This document shows positions 22,201 to 29,560 of a DNA stretch of 33,509 nt, one piece after another (position 1 is the stretch's first letter; every line of letters begins with the position of its first letter). The DNA is from Oscillospiraceae bacterium. GTDB taxonomy: Bacteria; Bacillota; Clostridia; Oscillospirales; CAG-272. A program made the position numbers and the translations under genes. A model generated the notes under the pieces. The model saw nothing but the letters and a program-made list of their open reading frames with translations, was not told where the DNA came from and did not search any database. The stretch is taken from NCBI GenBank assembly GCA_015063765.1, contig SVTN01000004.1, positions 1 through 33,509 of the forward strand, in the 5' to 3' direction.

Positions 22201-22732
22201 CTACACCTTCTACGAGCGAAACGGGGGTAAAGCCCATGCGCAAGAGCCGCTCGGCAAGAGCGGTGGGTGAGATCTCATCTCCCACACGCAGAGAAAGAGA
22301 ATTTTCTCCGAGTGTCGCAGGCGGAAGGGTGCGCTGTAAGGCGGCGAAGGGAGTCGTGACGACCGTCACGCATGCCCCCGACAAAAGACGACAAAGCACC
22401 GAGAGCCGTTCGCGCTCGGTGTCATGAGAAGCAGTAATATTCAGAAAAACGAAATCACGCGCAGGGAAATAATACGCCTCCTCTCCCTCCTCGAGCAGAA
22501 GAGAGGTGAGCGCCCTTCCCTCTCCCTCGTCACGAACGAGGATCAAACGGGGACGGGTCGCGTGATGGGATGCCGTTTTTAAGGCCTCGCTCAAAAACGC
22601 CTCCATGGCGCCGTCCGAAAGGCCCCCGGCACTGATCGGCAGAGGAACACGCGCGGTATACTGCTCGCCGAGCGTCAGCATCGCTTGCTTAAATTCTCTG
22701 TCGCAGGTGATCGCACGGGTAATAAACCGCAT
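19214..22732 (-). CDS. mfd: Transcription-repair coupling factor Mfd
   Basis: This 1172-residue ATP-dependent translocase removes RNA polymerase stalled at lesions and recruits UvrA. Its N-terminal region has the UvrB-homology module, with PYPVRLEFFGDEIDRL. The RNA-polymerase interaction domain follows a basic linker and includes SVGDYVVHAVHGIGIF. The helicase domain has Walker A CGDVGFGKTEVALR, a DEEQRFG box, TLSATPIPRTLNMAM and the motor segment TTIVETGVDLPNANTLI, ending with the QLRGRVGRSGR motif and a C-terminal autoinhibitory domain. Length is typical. AAAGGAGGAAAG just before the ATG gives a strong ribosome binding site. It sits in a pth-mfd-prsA operon, 35 bases behind pth. Confidence 0.97.
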   Translation of the reverse strand: MRFITRAITCDREFKQAMLTLGEQYTARVPLPISAGGLSDGAMEAFLSEALKTASHHATRPRLILVRDEGEGRALTSLLLEEGEEAYYFPARDFVFLNITASHDTERERLSVLCRLLSGACVTVVTTPFAALQRTLPPATLGENSLSLRVGDEISPTALAERLLRMGFTPVSLVEGVGQFAHRGGIFDLYAAGEPYPVRLEFFGDEIDRLAYFDPISQRVTSAVPAISLTPARESLWDGEKREAMTAAHKTLLSHATAENLSALTTELSLLGGDGDIPFADRYTALLYPEFSTLLSYFGGERTAVFVLGDSMTSDATEKRLTLLHEEALRLVEDGLLDKRYSAFAGSLGDLSHFLTEHIPVYVTGFGNSYNGKLAGLFGFRTRRTVSYFGKENLLCEDIATLQSGYYRVLVVAESAAEADAVAGLLESRSLTVRRIPSDSEADWDILSDGAVGVTWGSYPSGFELLVPKIALLSTAPDEGAKRRRARAGRRRAPRPAGQKILSYADLSVGDYVVHAVHGIGIFDGMQQIRQDGVTRDYITIRYAGSDSLLLPAERLEMIAKYIGAGAEEGTVRISRLGGSDWQRQKSRAKAAAKDMAKELIALYAERQKKEGFAYPPATDLEREFAENFEFEETEPQLQAIEEIEGDMMRPVPMDRLLCGDVGFGKTEVALRAAFKAIVSGKQVAILVPTTILAMQHYQTAISRMRGYPVNVEMLSRLKKPKEQEKILRRLARGDVDLIIGTHSLLSKGVAFRDLGLLIVDEEQRFGVGQKEKLKAMAKDVDVLTLSATPIPRTLNMAMSGIRDMSVLDEAPADRQPVQTYVMEHSDIVVEEAVRRELARGGQVLYLYNRVETMERPGSMLSRAFPDAHIAFAHGKMAKEELEDIWQSLVRGEIDILICTTIVETGVDLPNANTLIIEDADRMGLSQLHQLRGRVGRSGRQAYAYFTYRRGKSLTEIAEKRLRAIREYASFGAGFKIALRDLEIRGAGNLLGAEQHGHIDAVGYDLYVRLLNEAISEERGDVIEAPFESRIELAVDAHIPEGYIRTSAERMEMYKKISFIRDAADVSDVTDELCDRYGEPPRAVLRLLHVAALRAMASAVRIAKIDEKDGALRFLGESPDLSVWSVLFEKYKSLRFLAAASGPVVTYRLGRGEEGVYAAYKILSEYLAAKNA

Positions 22733-22767
22733 CTTTCCTCCTTTTTGTAAACTTTAATTCACATTAC

Positions 22768-23389
22768 TCACTTAGAAAAGCGGTTAAGCGCCTCGTCCTC
22801 TTTTCCCGAGAGCCAAAGCGTGAGGGCATCGGGCAGGGTGGCGATCAAGGCGTCTATCGCCGCACGGTCCTCGGCGGGAAATTTTCCAAGCACGAAATCG
22901 GCAAGGTCGATGCGTGGGTCCCGGCGCTCGCCAACCCCCAGCTTAAAGCGCACGAAGGCGTCGGAGGACAGGCACTGAATGATGCTCTTTAACCCGTTAT
23001 GACCGCCCGCGCTTCCCTTTCTTCGGATGGACTCTGCCGGGCGCAAAGCTGATATCGTCACAAAAAACGATGATGTTTTCGGGGGGGATCTTGTAGAAGG
23101 ATGCCGCCTCTGCGACAGCCTCTCCCGACGCGTTCATATAGGTTTCGGGCTTCATAAATAGCACGCGCTTGCCCCCGATCACGCCCTCGCCGCACAGCGC
23201 GCGAAAACGCAGGCGCGACACCGTCGCGCCTGCTGCTGCAGCAACCTTATCGATGGCAAGAAAGCCAACGTTATGCCTTGTATCCGCGTACTCCCGTCCG
23301 GGGTTGCCAAGACCGACAACGAGGTGGGTGATGGGTGTGTGCGTCCCCTCCCCCTCGATCTTGCGAAACAAAGAAAAGATATCTGCCAT
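22768..23389 (-). pseudogene. pth: Peptidyl-tRNA hydrolase, reading frame broken by one extra base
   Basis: Pth recycles tRNA from dropped-off peptidyl-tRNA and is usually essential. The first frame (23389-22997) gives residues 1-121 with VVGLGNPGREYADTRHNVGF (catalytic His39), MKPETYMN and CDDISFAPGRV (Asp112). It then runs into a wrong frame and a stop. The other frame (22768-23061) supplies the missing IRRKGSAGGHNGLKSII, containing the conserved Asn, and the C-terminal half. Removing one C from GTCCATC (plus-strand G at 23029 or 23030) restores a continuous 206-residue protein. A sequencing or assembly error is the most likely cause. Alternatives are true decay or frameshifting. It overlaps no neighbour; thyX-like lies 7 bases upstream. 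Confidence 0.9.
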
Positions 23390-23396
23390 GGTGCTC

Positions 23397-24023
23397 TTAT
23401 TCCTCGTCCTTGACAGCGATCAGCTCATGTGCATAGGGCAGAGTCATGATGGCATCGCAAAGGACGTGCCATTCGGGGAGCTTGTGGTGGCGTCTTGCGT
23501 AATAGATATTGATGAGCGTTTCGTAGTTCATGGTTACGGTACGCATCTGGTGATAAGAGGAGGGGAGAAGCTGGATCATATCATCCCAATACGCGCGCTC
23601 GCGCGTTTCGAGGAATTTCTGTCTTTGCTCCTCTAAGACCTCGATCACGGCATCCAAAGCGGCAAGCGCCTTGTCGCTCATACGGTCGCAGGAAAAATCG
23701 TCCCTCGTAAATTCCTTCGCCTGAATTTTGTGCATGGTCGAGGTGGAGTTTGCCACCGTTGCCACCTTGTAGGTATCAAATTCCTTCCACCAATAAAGGG
23801 GTGCTGTGATATCCACCGAAACAAAGATCTGACGCAGATATTTGCGGTGGTCGCTGCCCGCCTTTGCGAGGCGTACGGCAAGCGAGAGGTCGTTTTCGCC
23901 AAGGATATAATTGCCCTTCTCGTCATAATAGCTGTCCGAGCGATCCCAGCTGTTCATGGGATTGCGCGCGCCGCGGATGGCGTTTTCCAAATTCATTGCT
24001 ACGAGTCTTTCTACCTTGATCAT
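23397..24023 (-). CDS. ThyX-like fold protein of unknown function
   Basis: This 208-residue protein resembles a hypothetical family distantly related to flavin-dependent thymidylate synthase ThyX. It carries NPMNSWDRSDSYY, ILGENDLSLAVRLAKAGSDHRKYLRQI, the segment ITAPLYWWKEFDTYK, NSTSTMHKI and LLPSSYHQMRTVTMNYETL, ending in a YARRHHKLPEW motif. The placement of the aromatic and NSxS segments echoes ThyX. The classic RHRxxSxNExSxR motif is not present, so thymidylate synthesis cannot be claimed. I prefer the ATG at 24023 (GAGG 8 bases upstream); the GTG at 24026 is also possible. It is the first gene of the operon with pth and mfd, behind a strong promoter. Confidence 0.65.
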   Translation of the reverse strand: MIKVERLVAMNLENAIRGARNPMNSWDRSDSYYDEKGNYILGENDLSLAVRLAKAGSDHRKYLRQIFVSVDITAPLYWWKEFDTYKVATVANSTSTMHKIQAKEFTRDDFSCDRMSDKALAALDAVIEVLEEQRQKFLETRERAYWDDMIQLLPSSYHQMRTVTMNYETLINIYYARRHHKLPEWHVLCDAIMTLPYAHELIAVKDEE

Positions 24024-24059
24024 CACGGTTTCCTCGCTTTATTTAAGATATTATACTTT

Positions 24060-24088
24060 ATAATACCATGAAAACGGGGGTGTGTCAA
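24060..24088 (-). promoter_or_regulatory. Sigma-A promoter for the thyX-like-pth-mfd operon (minus strand)
   Basis: Perfect TTGACA (24083-24088), a 17-base spacer ending TGG, and TATTAT (24060-24065). A second TATAAT lies slightly downstream. Confidence 0.9.
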
Positions 24089-24114
24089 GGATTTTTTTCG
24101 CGCGCGCCGCTTTT

Positions 24115-26493
24115 TTATTTTTCTTTTGCGGAAAGAATACGCAAAACGAGTGCCGTTTTATCGTCGGGAGAGGTATTTCGCTCGGCGGCACGCTCGACAA
24201 CGGCGCGCGCAAGCGCCTCGCTTCCGTCACGGCGGGCAAGGATCTCCTTCAGCCACCCACCGTCCTCGCTCTCGCCAAGCACGCCGTCCGAAACCAAGAG
24301 AAGCACGTCACCCGCACGCACCTCAAAGCTTGCCTCCTCGCTGTCAACGATCCGCAAAAGCCCGAGAGGAATGGTACGGGAGCGAATGCGAAAGAGTGCC
24401 CCATCTCTGTAAACGAAGGATGCGGCGGCACCGCTTTTAAGAAAGCCCGCACGCCCCTCGTAAAGGTCAAGGGAAAGCAGGTCAAGCGCCACCGAGCATT
24501 CCTCCTCCGAGGCGCAGATCAGATTATTCAAAAGCGCAAGGGCGACCTGTCTTCCCACCTCTGCCGCAAGGAGCGAGGTGAGCACCGATACGGCGAGAGA
24601 GGAAAGAGATGCGGCGCGAGTGCCGCTTCCCATGCCGTCGGAAAGCAGAGCGTACACAAAGCCGCCCTCGTTTTCGAGGGTCGCCGCCGCATCTCCGGCG
24701 CACTCCCCCTCCTTGCCGGCACAGGTGTATACACCACCCTCTACGGCAAACAGTCGGCGGCTCTCGGTACGGGCGCACAAGCGCCCCTCTTCATAGGAGA
24801 AGGAAATGCCCGAAACGCTCCTTCCGCACACGCGGACGCAGGCGTCCTCTACCCATTCGCCCTCTACCGCGCGGCCGTCGACACCCTCAAGCCCCAAAAG
24901 CGAAACTTGCTTTCTGCGCCCGCCAAAGACGCGGATCTCCGACGCCACGATCCCGTAGCCCGAAAGCGCTTCCGCAAGTGCTCGCTCGGTTTCCCCGTCA
25001 CGGGTCGTGCTCTCCGAGTGCGCAAGCGAGATCTCCTTTAACATTTCCGAAAGCAGAGCGTAGTCGGCAGAAAGTGCCCCCTTCATGCCGCCCTGTCTTT
25101 TTTTCTGACCGAGGAGCGCCGACGCTTGGCGGATCTCCTCCATCATTTTCTCATATCCCTCGCAGGGCGCTTCCCGGATCTCGGGCACCCCTTCTCCCAG
25201 GGAAAGGCGGAGAACGGCGGTCTTTAAGCTCTCCTTGACCGCCTCGCTTTCCTTGCAACCGCCCTCGGCAGGGCAGCGGCGACAAATGCTCTCCTTGGCA
25301 GAAGCGCAGATCTCCTCATACTCCTCGGGCGTGGGGGTGCGCTCTCTCGACGACGAAAGGCGGATCTCCTCGGAAACGGCGGCAAGCGCCCCCGAAAGAC
25401 AGGCAAGGGTGTTCTCCTCCGAGGGGGGAGCTTCCTTTTTGGCGGCGGATGCCGCAAGCGGGACCTTCTCCATCGGCAAAAGCTTAAGCGGCACGCATAG
25501 CAAGAGAGAGGTCACCGTCATTTCGGGCATGACCGAAAGGAAGCCCGAAAGCCCCCCGACATAGGCGGCGTACCCACCGCCCGCAAGCACCGACGCCGCC
25601 AAGGAGAGGGGCATTCCGATGCCGCCGTACAAGCCCGAAAGAAGTCCGAGAATGCCGTAAACGGGCAGATAAAGGGCGTCGCCCGCAAGCCCGATGAGAA
25701 GCCCCGCGGCACATCCCTTCGCCGCACCGTATCGCCGCGAAACGAAAAGGGTAAACGCCGTCACGGCGCACCCCGAAAGCGAAATGCCGAAAAGGAAATA
25801 AGGCTTTAAGGCAAACGCACAGGTAAACAGCAGAAAAACACCGCCCAGAGAGAAAAGGAAGGGGGCGTGCATGCCGAAATAGGGGGACGGACTATACGCC
25901 TCTCTGCCCAAAACGGCACGCAAGCTACGCTTTTGCGCCGTGAAAAAGGAAAAAAGAACGGTAGAAAGCGGCAAAAGCAACAAAGCCCCCGCTCCAAACA
26001 AAAGGGTATAATTCTCGACACCGAACAGAATCAGCTCATACAGCGCCATAAAGGCGGCAACCAGCACAGCACCCACCGCACGCAAGGCAGGCTCTTCTCC
26101 AAAAAAAGCGGGGCTTGCGGGAAAGCGCTTCCGCTCCTTCGGATAAGAAACGGCAAAGCGATAAAAAAAGGCGAAAATATGTAGTCCAAGATAAAGCACA
26201 CCGGGCGCGCCGAGAAAAGCGCACCCCACGGCGCCTCCCAAAAGAATGGGAACCAACCGCCCCGATGCGGAAAACAACAGGGCAAGTGAAAAGGGATAGA
26301 CCCCGAACGCCGCGTGGCAGGTGGCAAAAAGATAGGCGACGACCCCGACAGTAATATCAAAAAGGAGCTCCCACCCCTTTTCCTTGCGCACGCGCATCCA
26401 AGTGCGTACCCCCTCTAAAGCGGGGCTCTGCCGCTTCTTTTTCGTCCGCACCTCCGTAGAGATGGCTGTGGTTTTTTGTTCTTCTCCGTTCAT
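24115..26493 (-). CDS. spoIIE: Stage II sporulation protein E (PP2C-type phosphatase)
   Basis: SpoIIE dephosphorylates SpoIIAA in the forespore and so releases sigma-F. The 792-residue protein has a cytosolic N-terminal stretch, roughly ten membrane helices (residues about 45-330), a central linker region with a Cys cluster (CRRCPAEGGC), and a C-terminal PP2C domain. The latter shows SGISFSYEEG, ALLSDGMGSGTRA (metal Asp) and LLLVSDGVLGESEDGG. The ATG at 26493 has AAAGGA 6 bases upstream; the ORF-track start at 26526 is less good. The gene is divergent from alr. It indicates that the lineage is, or was recently, spore-forming. Confidence 0.95.
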   Translation of the reverse strand: MNGEEQKTTAISTEVRTKKKRQSPALEGVRTWMRVRKEKGWELLFDITVGVVAYLFATCHAAFGVYPFSLALLFSASGRLVPILLGGAVGCAFLGAPGVLYLGLHIFAFFYRFAVSYPKERKRFPASPAFFGEEPALRAVGAVLVAAFMALYELILFGVENYTLLFGAGALLLLPLSTVLFSFFTAQKRSLRAVLGREAYSPSPYFGMHAPFLFSLGGVFLLFTCAFALKPYFLFGISLSGCAVTAFTLFVSRRYGAAKGCAAGLLIGLAGDALYLPVYGILGLLSGLYGGIGMPLSLAASVLAGGGYAAYVGGLSGFLSVMPEMTVTSLLLCVPLKLLPMEKVPLAASAAKKEAPPSEENTLACLSGALAAVSEEIRLSSSRERTPTPEEYEEICASAKESICRRCPAEGGCKESEAVKESLKTAVLRLSLGEGVPEIREAPCEGYEKMMEEIRQASALLGQKKRQGGMKGALSADYALLSEMLKEISLAHSESTTRDGETERALAEALSGYGIVASEIRVFGGRRKQVSLLGLEGVDGRAVEGEWVEDACVRVCGRSVSGISFSYEEGRLCARTESRRLFAVEGGVYTCAGKEGECAGDAAATLENEGGFVYALLSDGMGSGTRAASLSSLAVSVLTSLLAAEVGRQVALALLNNLICASEEECSVALDLLSLDLYEGRAGFLKSGAAASFVYRDGALFRIRSRTIPLGLLRIVDSEEASFEVRAGDVLLLVSDGVLGESEDGGWLKEILARRDGSEALARAVVERAAERNTSPDDKTALVLRILSAKEK

Positions 26494-26658
26494 AAAGCAT
26501 CCTTTCTGCGGCCGAAACGGGCGCATCCTTTACCGTTTTTTTCATTCTACCGCAAAAAAAACGCAAAGGCTGTCGTACGGTGTGGGGGGAGGGGTGCCTT
26601 TTTTTGGCGAACGCGGACGGTTTTTCACTACAAAGCACGAACACGGGAAGAAAAAAAG

Positions 26659-26686
26659 AAAATCGGGGTTCTTTCGCCCGATTTTT
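26659..26686 (+). terminator. Terminator-like hairpin upstream of alr
   Basis: AAAATCGGG GTTCTTTCG CCCGATTTTT forms a 9-bp stem ending in a short T-run. No gene ends here, because spoIIE and alr are divergent. It may be an attenuator in the alr leader, the end of a small RNA, or chance. Confidence 0.45.
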
Positions 26687-26761
26687 GCGATATGTTTTTG
26701 CGCCGAAACGGTCTTTTTTTCAATCTGCGGGCATAGGATAAGGGATCACGGAGGAAGAATT

Positions 26762-27859
26762 ATGCCGAAAATATATCTTTGCGCCGATGCGCTCATCTCC
26801 AACTTTCGCCTTTTGAAGTCCAAAACGCAGGGAGCGCTCATTCCTGTTTTAAAGGCGGATGCTTACGGGCACGGCGCCCTCTTTGCCCTTGAAGCTTTGT
26901 GCCGTGAGGGCGTCCGATTTTTCGCCGTCGCCACCGCTTACGAAGCGCAAGAACTGCTTGATTTTTTAGAAAAAAGTAAATACCGCTTTACAAATCAAAT
27001 GGTTTTTGTCATGAGTGCGGTCGAGCCCGAGGCGCTTTTTTCGTTGCTCTCCGCACGCGTCGTGCTCTCCGTCCACTCTCCCGCATACGCCCGCTTTCTT
27101 TCAAGCACCATCGCGCGCTACAAGGAAAAAGCACTCCTTCCCGACCGCTTTCGCCTTGCGGTGCATTTGAAGCTCGAAACGGGAATGCATCGCACGGGGC
27201 TTCGCACCGAGGAGAGCATCCGTTCTGTGCTTTCGCTCCCCCACCTTTCGGTCGAGGGCGTGTATTCCCATCTTGCCTCTGCCGCCGACACCCTCTATAC
27301 GGAGGAGCAGCACCGTCGCTTTCTTGCTTTGAGAGCCGCTCTTCCCGACGGCATCCTCACCCATCTCTCGGCAAGCGAGGGGCTGTTGCGCTACGGCGAC
27401 TTCTCCCTTTCCGCCGCGCGCACGGGGCTTGCGCTTTACGGGATCACCCCCGAAGATATCTCCCTTCCCCTTTTGCCCGTGATGCGCTTCTCTGCCCGTG
27501 TGACGGCGGTGCTTCGGGTAAAGACGGGGGAGCGCGTGGGATACGGCTGTGTCCGCACCGACCGCCCGCGGCGGCTTGCCGTCATAGATGCAGGGTATGC
27601 CGACGGCATCCCTCCCACCGCCCAAAAGGAGGGATGGGTGACGGTCGGGGACCGCCGCTGCCCCTTCTTCGGTGCCGTTTGCATGGACCGCGCCACCCTC
27701 GACATCGGTGACGCACCTCTGCGCGAAGGGGATGAGATCACGCTCTTTGGAAAGCGGACGGGCGACACCGCCGCCTTTGCAAAAGGGGCGGGAGTTTCCC
27801 CCTACGTGCTTCTTTCCCTCCGCAGCCGCCGCACGCAGAGGATCTATCTTTCCGAATAA
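26762..27859 (+). CDS. alr: Alanine racemase
   Basis: This PLP enzyme interconverts L- and D-alanine for peptidoglycan. The 365-residue protein has the PLP lysine Lys31 in PVLKADAYGHG, the Ala-racemase barrel with HLKLETGMHRTG, ARTGLALYG and the catalytic tyrosine Tyr261 in RVGYGC. It continues with MDRATLDIG and a C-terminal beta domain. The start ATG at 26762 has GGAGGAAG 8 bases upstream; the ORF-track start at 26384 lies inside spoIIE and is a shadow. Some spore-formers use Alr in the spore coat, but nothing in this sequence shows that here. A strong bidirectional terminator follows. Confidence 0.95.
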   Translation: MPKIYLCADALISNFRLLKSKTQGALIPVLKADAYGHGALFALEALCREGVRFFAVATAYEAQELLDFLEKSKYRFTNQMVFVMSAVEPEALFSLLSARVVLSVHSPAYARFLSSTIARYKEKALLPDRFRLAVHLKLETGMHRTGLRTEESIRSVLSLPHLSVEGVYSHLASAADTLYTEEQHRRFLALRAALPDGILTHLSASEGLLRYGDFSLSAARTGLALYGITPEDISLPLLPVMRFSARVTAVLRVKTGERVGYGCVRTDRPRRLAVIDAGYADGIPPTAQKEGWVTVGDRRCPFFGAVCMDRATLDIGDAPLREGDEITLFGKRTGDTAAFAKGAGVSPYVLLSLRSRRTQRIYLSE

Positions 27860-27886
27860 AAAAAACGCCCGTTTGGGCGTTTTTTT
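27860..27886. terminator. Bidirectional intrinsic terminator after alr
   Basis: AAAAAACGCCC GTTT GGGCGTTTTTTT, a GC-capped stem with A- and T-runs, serves alr and the convergent membrane-protein gene. Confidence 0.92.
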
Positions 27887-28445
27887 ATTTTTCCTCCGCC
27901 TTGCGCAGATGCTTTTTTGTAAAAACGTGATATTTCAAAATAGAAACGACGTTTGCACTCAGCTCAAACACGTAAGTGAGTGTTGCAAAGATGGCGGCAT
28001 CCGTCAAAAGGTTAAAGAGAATAGAAAGGACGGTGGGCAGCGGCATCAAAAAGCGCACGAGCTTAAGATTTCTCACGCGGAAAATAAAGACGTAGCCAAC
28101 CAGGGCGATCAGGCACAAAACGTCCAGCGGCTCCGAGGTGCCGAGGATGACAAAATTGATAACAAAGTACGAGGCGAGCGTCATTCCCGCGAGAAGAAGC
28201 GGAACCCAGATGGGCGCATCCTTTTCCTTTTTCTCGTAATAGAAGTAGGTAAGGGAGCGCAAAAGACCGACAGCAAGACCCACCATCGCAAAAAACTGCA
28301 CGGTGAAGAAATACGATATGATCAAAAACACGATGCAAAGTGCTTGGAAGAGCAAAAACCCCTCTTTTTTTCTCGTAAAATAGGAGCAGATCACGAGAAG
28401 CATTCCAATAAAGCTTGCGATCAGCGCGAGAGTCTGATTTTCCAC
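27885..28445 (-). CDS. YgjV-like integral membrane protein
   Basis: This protein of about 186 residues has five or six hydrophobic segments (IASFIGMLLVICSYF, FLLFQALCIVFLIISYFF, VPLLLAGMTLASYFVINF and others) and resembles the YgjV family of inner-membrane proteins, whose function is unknown. Start choice is open. GAGGA lies 7 bases before a GTG at 28445, whereas the ATG at 28451 is too close to it and the TTG at 28487 has no site. It is convergent with alr. No clear promoter was found in the 186 bases before truB. Confidence 0.65.
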   Translation of the reverse strand: MENQTLALIASFIGMLLVICSYFTRKKEGFLLFQALCIVFLIISYFFTVQFFAMVGLAVGLLRSLTYFYYEKKEKDAPIWVPLLLAGMTLASYFVINFVILGTSEPLDVLCLIALVGYVFIFRVRNLKLVRFLMPLPTVLSILFNLLTDAAIFATLTYVFELSANVVSILKYHVFTKKHLRKAEEK

Positions 28446-28565
28446 AGTCATTTCCTCTTTTTCGACATGATACGGCAATTTTAGCACATTCCCAAGAAAA
28501 ATGAAAGGGGGTCTTTTCTTTTTTTAAAAGCTGCGCTTCTTTTTGCAAGGATGCCCCAAAGCGTC

Positions 28566-28595
28566 TTGACAAGCGCCCCGTCAAAAGTGTATAAT
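28566..28595 (+). promoter_or_regulatory. Sigma-A promoter for truB-addA
   Basis: Perfect TTGACA (28566-28571) and TATAAT (28590-28595) with an 18-base spacer precede truB by about 36 bases. Confidence 0.9.
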
Positions 28596-28631
28596 AAGAG
28601 TGTTAAAATGACCCGTCCAAAGGAGAAAAGC

Positions 28632-29528
28632 ATGGCTTGCGGACTTTTTTTGTTATATAAGGAGCAGGGGATGACCTCGCAAACGGCGGTCAAGCGCGTC
28701 TCGCGCCTGTTCGGCGGTGAAAAAACGGGGCACACGGGCACGCTCGACCCTCTCGCAGAGGGCGTGCTCCCTGTTTTGGTCGGCAGAGCCGTCAAGGCAA
28801 GTGAGTTTCTCTTAACGGGTGAAAAGGAATACATCGCCCATCTGCGGCTCGGCGTCCGCTCGGACACCGAGGATATTACGGGAACCCTCACGCCATCGGG
28901 TGCCCCTCTCCCCTCGGAACGCGAGGTGCTTGCGGTGCTTGACCGCTTCCGCGGCGAGATCCTGCAAACACCGCCCATGTATTCCGCCCTGAAGGTAGGC
29001 GGCAAAAAGCTCTGTGACCTTGCCCGTGCGGGCAAGGAGATCGAGAGAGAAAAGCGTCCCGTCACCATCTACCGTCTTGACGCTGAGCGGCTTGCAGACG
29101 ACGAATACCGCCTTTCGGTGCATTGCTCCAAGGGCACCTATATCCGCACCCTGTGCGCCGACATTGGCGAAGCACTCGGCACGGGCGGCGTGATGAGTCG
29201 TCTTCTGCGCGCCGAGGCGGCGGGCTATCCTTTAGAAAAATGCATGACGCTCGCAGAGCTTGAAGCGACGCCGCCCGAGGAGAGAGAAAAGCTCCTCATC
29301 CCCCTTCCCGAAATCTTCGAAAAATTCCCCCGCGTAACGCTTCCCCCCTTCTTCGCACGGCTTGCCCTCGCGGGAGCGCCCATCTACCAAAAGAAGATCG
29401 GCACCGCATTCGAAGAAGGGAGCGTCGTCGCGCTGTACGACGAATACGGCTTCTTCGCCCTTGCAAAAGCTGTCATCAACGACGAGGGGGAGCGCGTTTT
29501 GCGCTCGCTTCGCCTCTTCCGCATTTAA
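28632..29528 (+). CDS. truB: tRNA pseudouridine-55 synthase
   Basis: TruB makes pseudouridine at position 55 in the T-loop of tRNAs and acts as an RNA chaperone. The 298-residue protein has the catalytic Asp39 in HTGTLDPLAEGVLPV, the EYIAHLRLGVRSDTED strand, TPPMYSALKVGGKK and SKGTYIRTLCADIGEALG. A C-terminal PUA-type extension follows. The ATG at 28632 has AAGGAG 7 bases upstream; the ORF-track start at 28551 precedes the promoter. It is the first gene of an operon with addA, 32 bases downstream. In many Firmicutes truB follows rbfA and precedes ribF, neither of which is present here. Confidence 0.95.
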   Translation: MACGLFLLYKEQGMTSQTAVKRVSRLFGGEKTGHTGTLDPLAEGVLPVLVGRAVKASEFLLTGEKEYIAHLRLGVRSDTEDITGTLTPSGAPLPSEREVLAVLDRFRGEILQTPPMYSALKVGGKKLCDLARAGKEIEREKRPVTIYRLDAERLADDEYRLSVHCSKGTYIRTLCADIGEALGTGGVMSRLLRAEAAGYPLEKCMTLAELEATPPEEREKLLIPLPEIFEKFPRVTLPPFFARLALAGAPIYQKKIGTAFEEGSVVALYDEYGFFALAKAVINDEGERVLRSLRLFRI

Positions 29529-29560
29529 TCTTTTAAATCATCTCAAAGAAAGGAGCAGCC

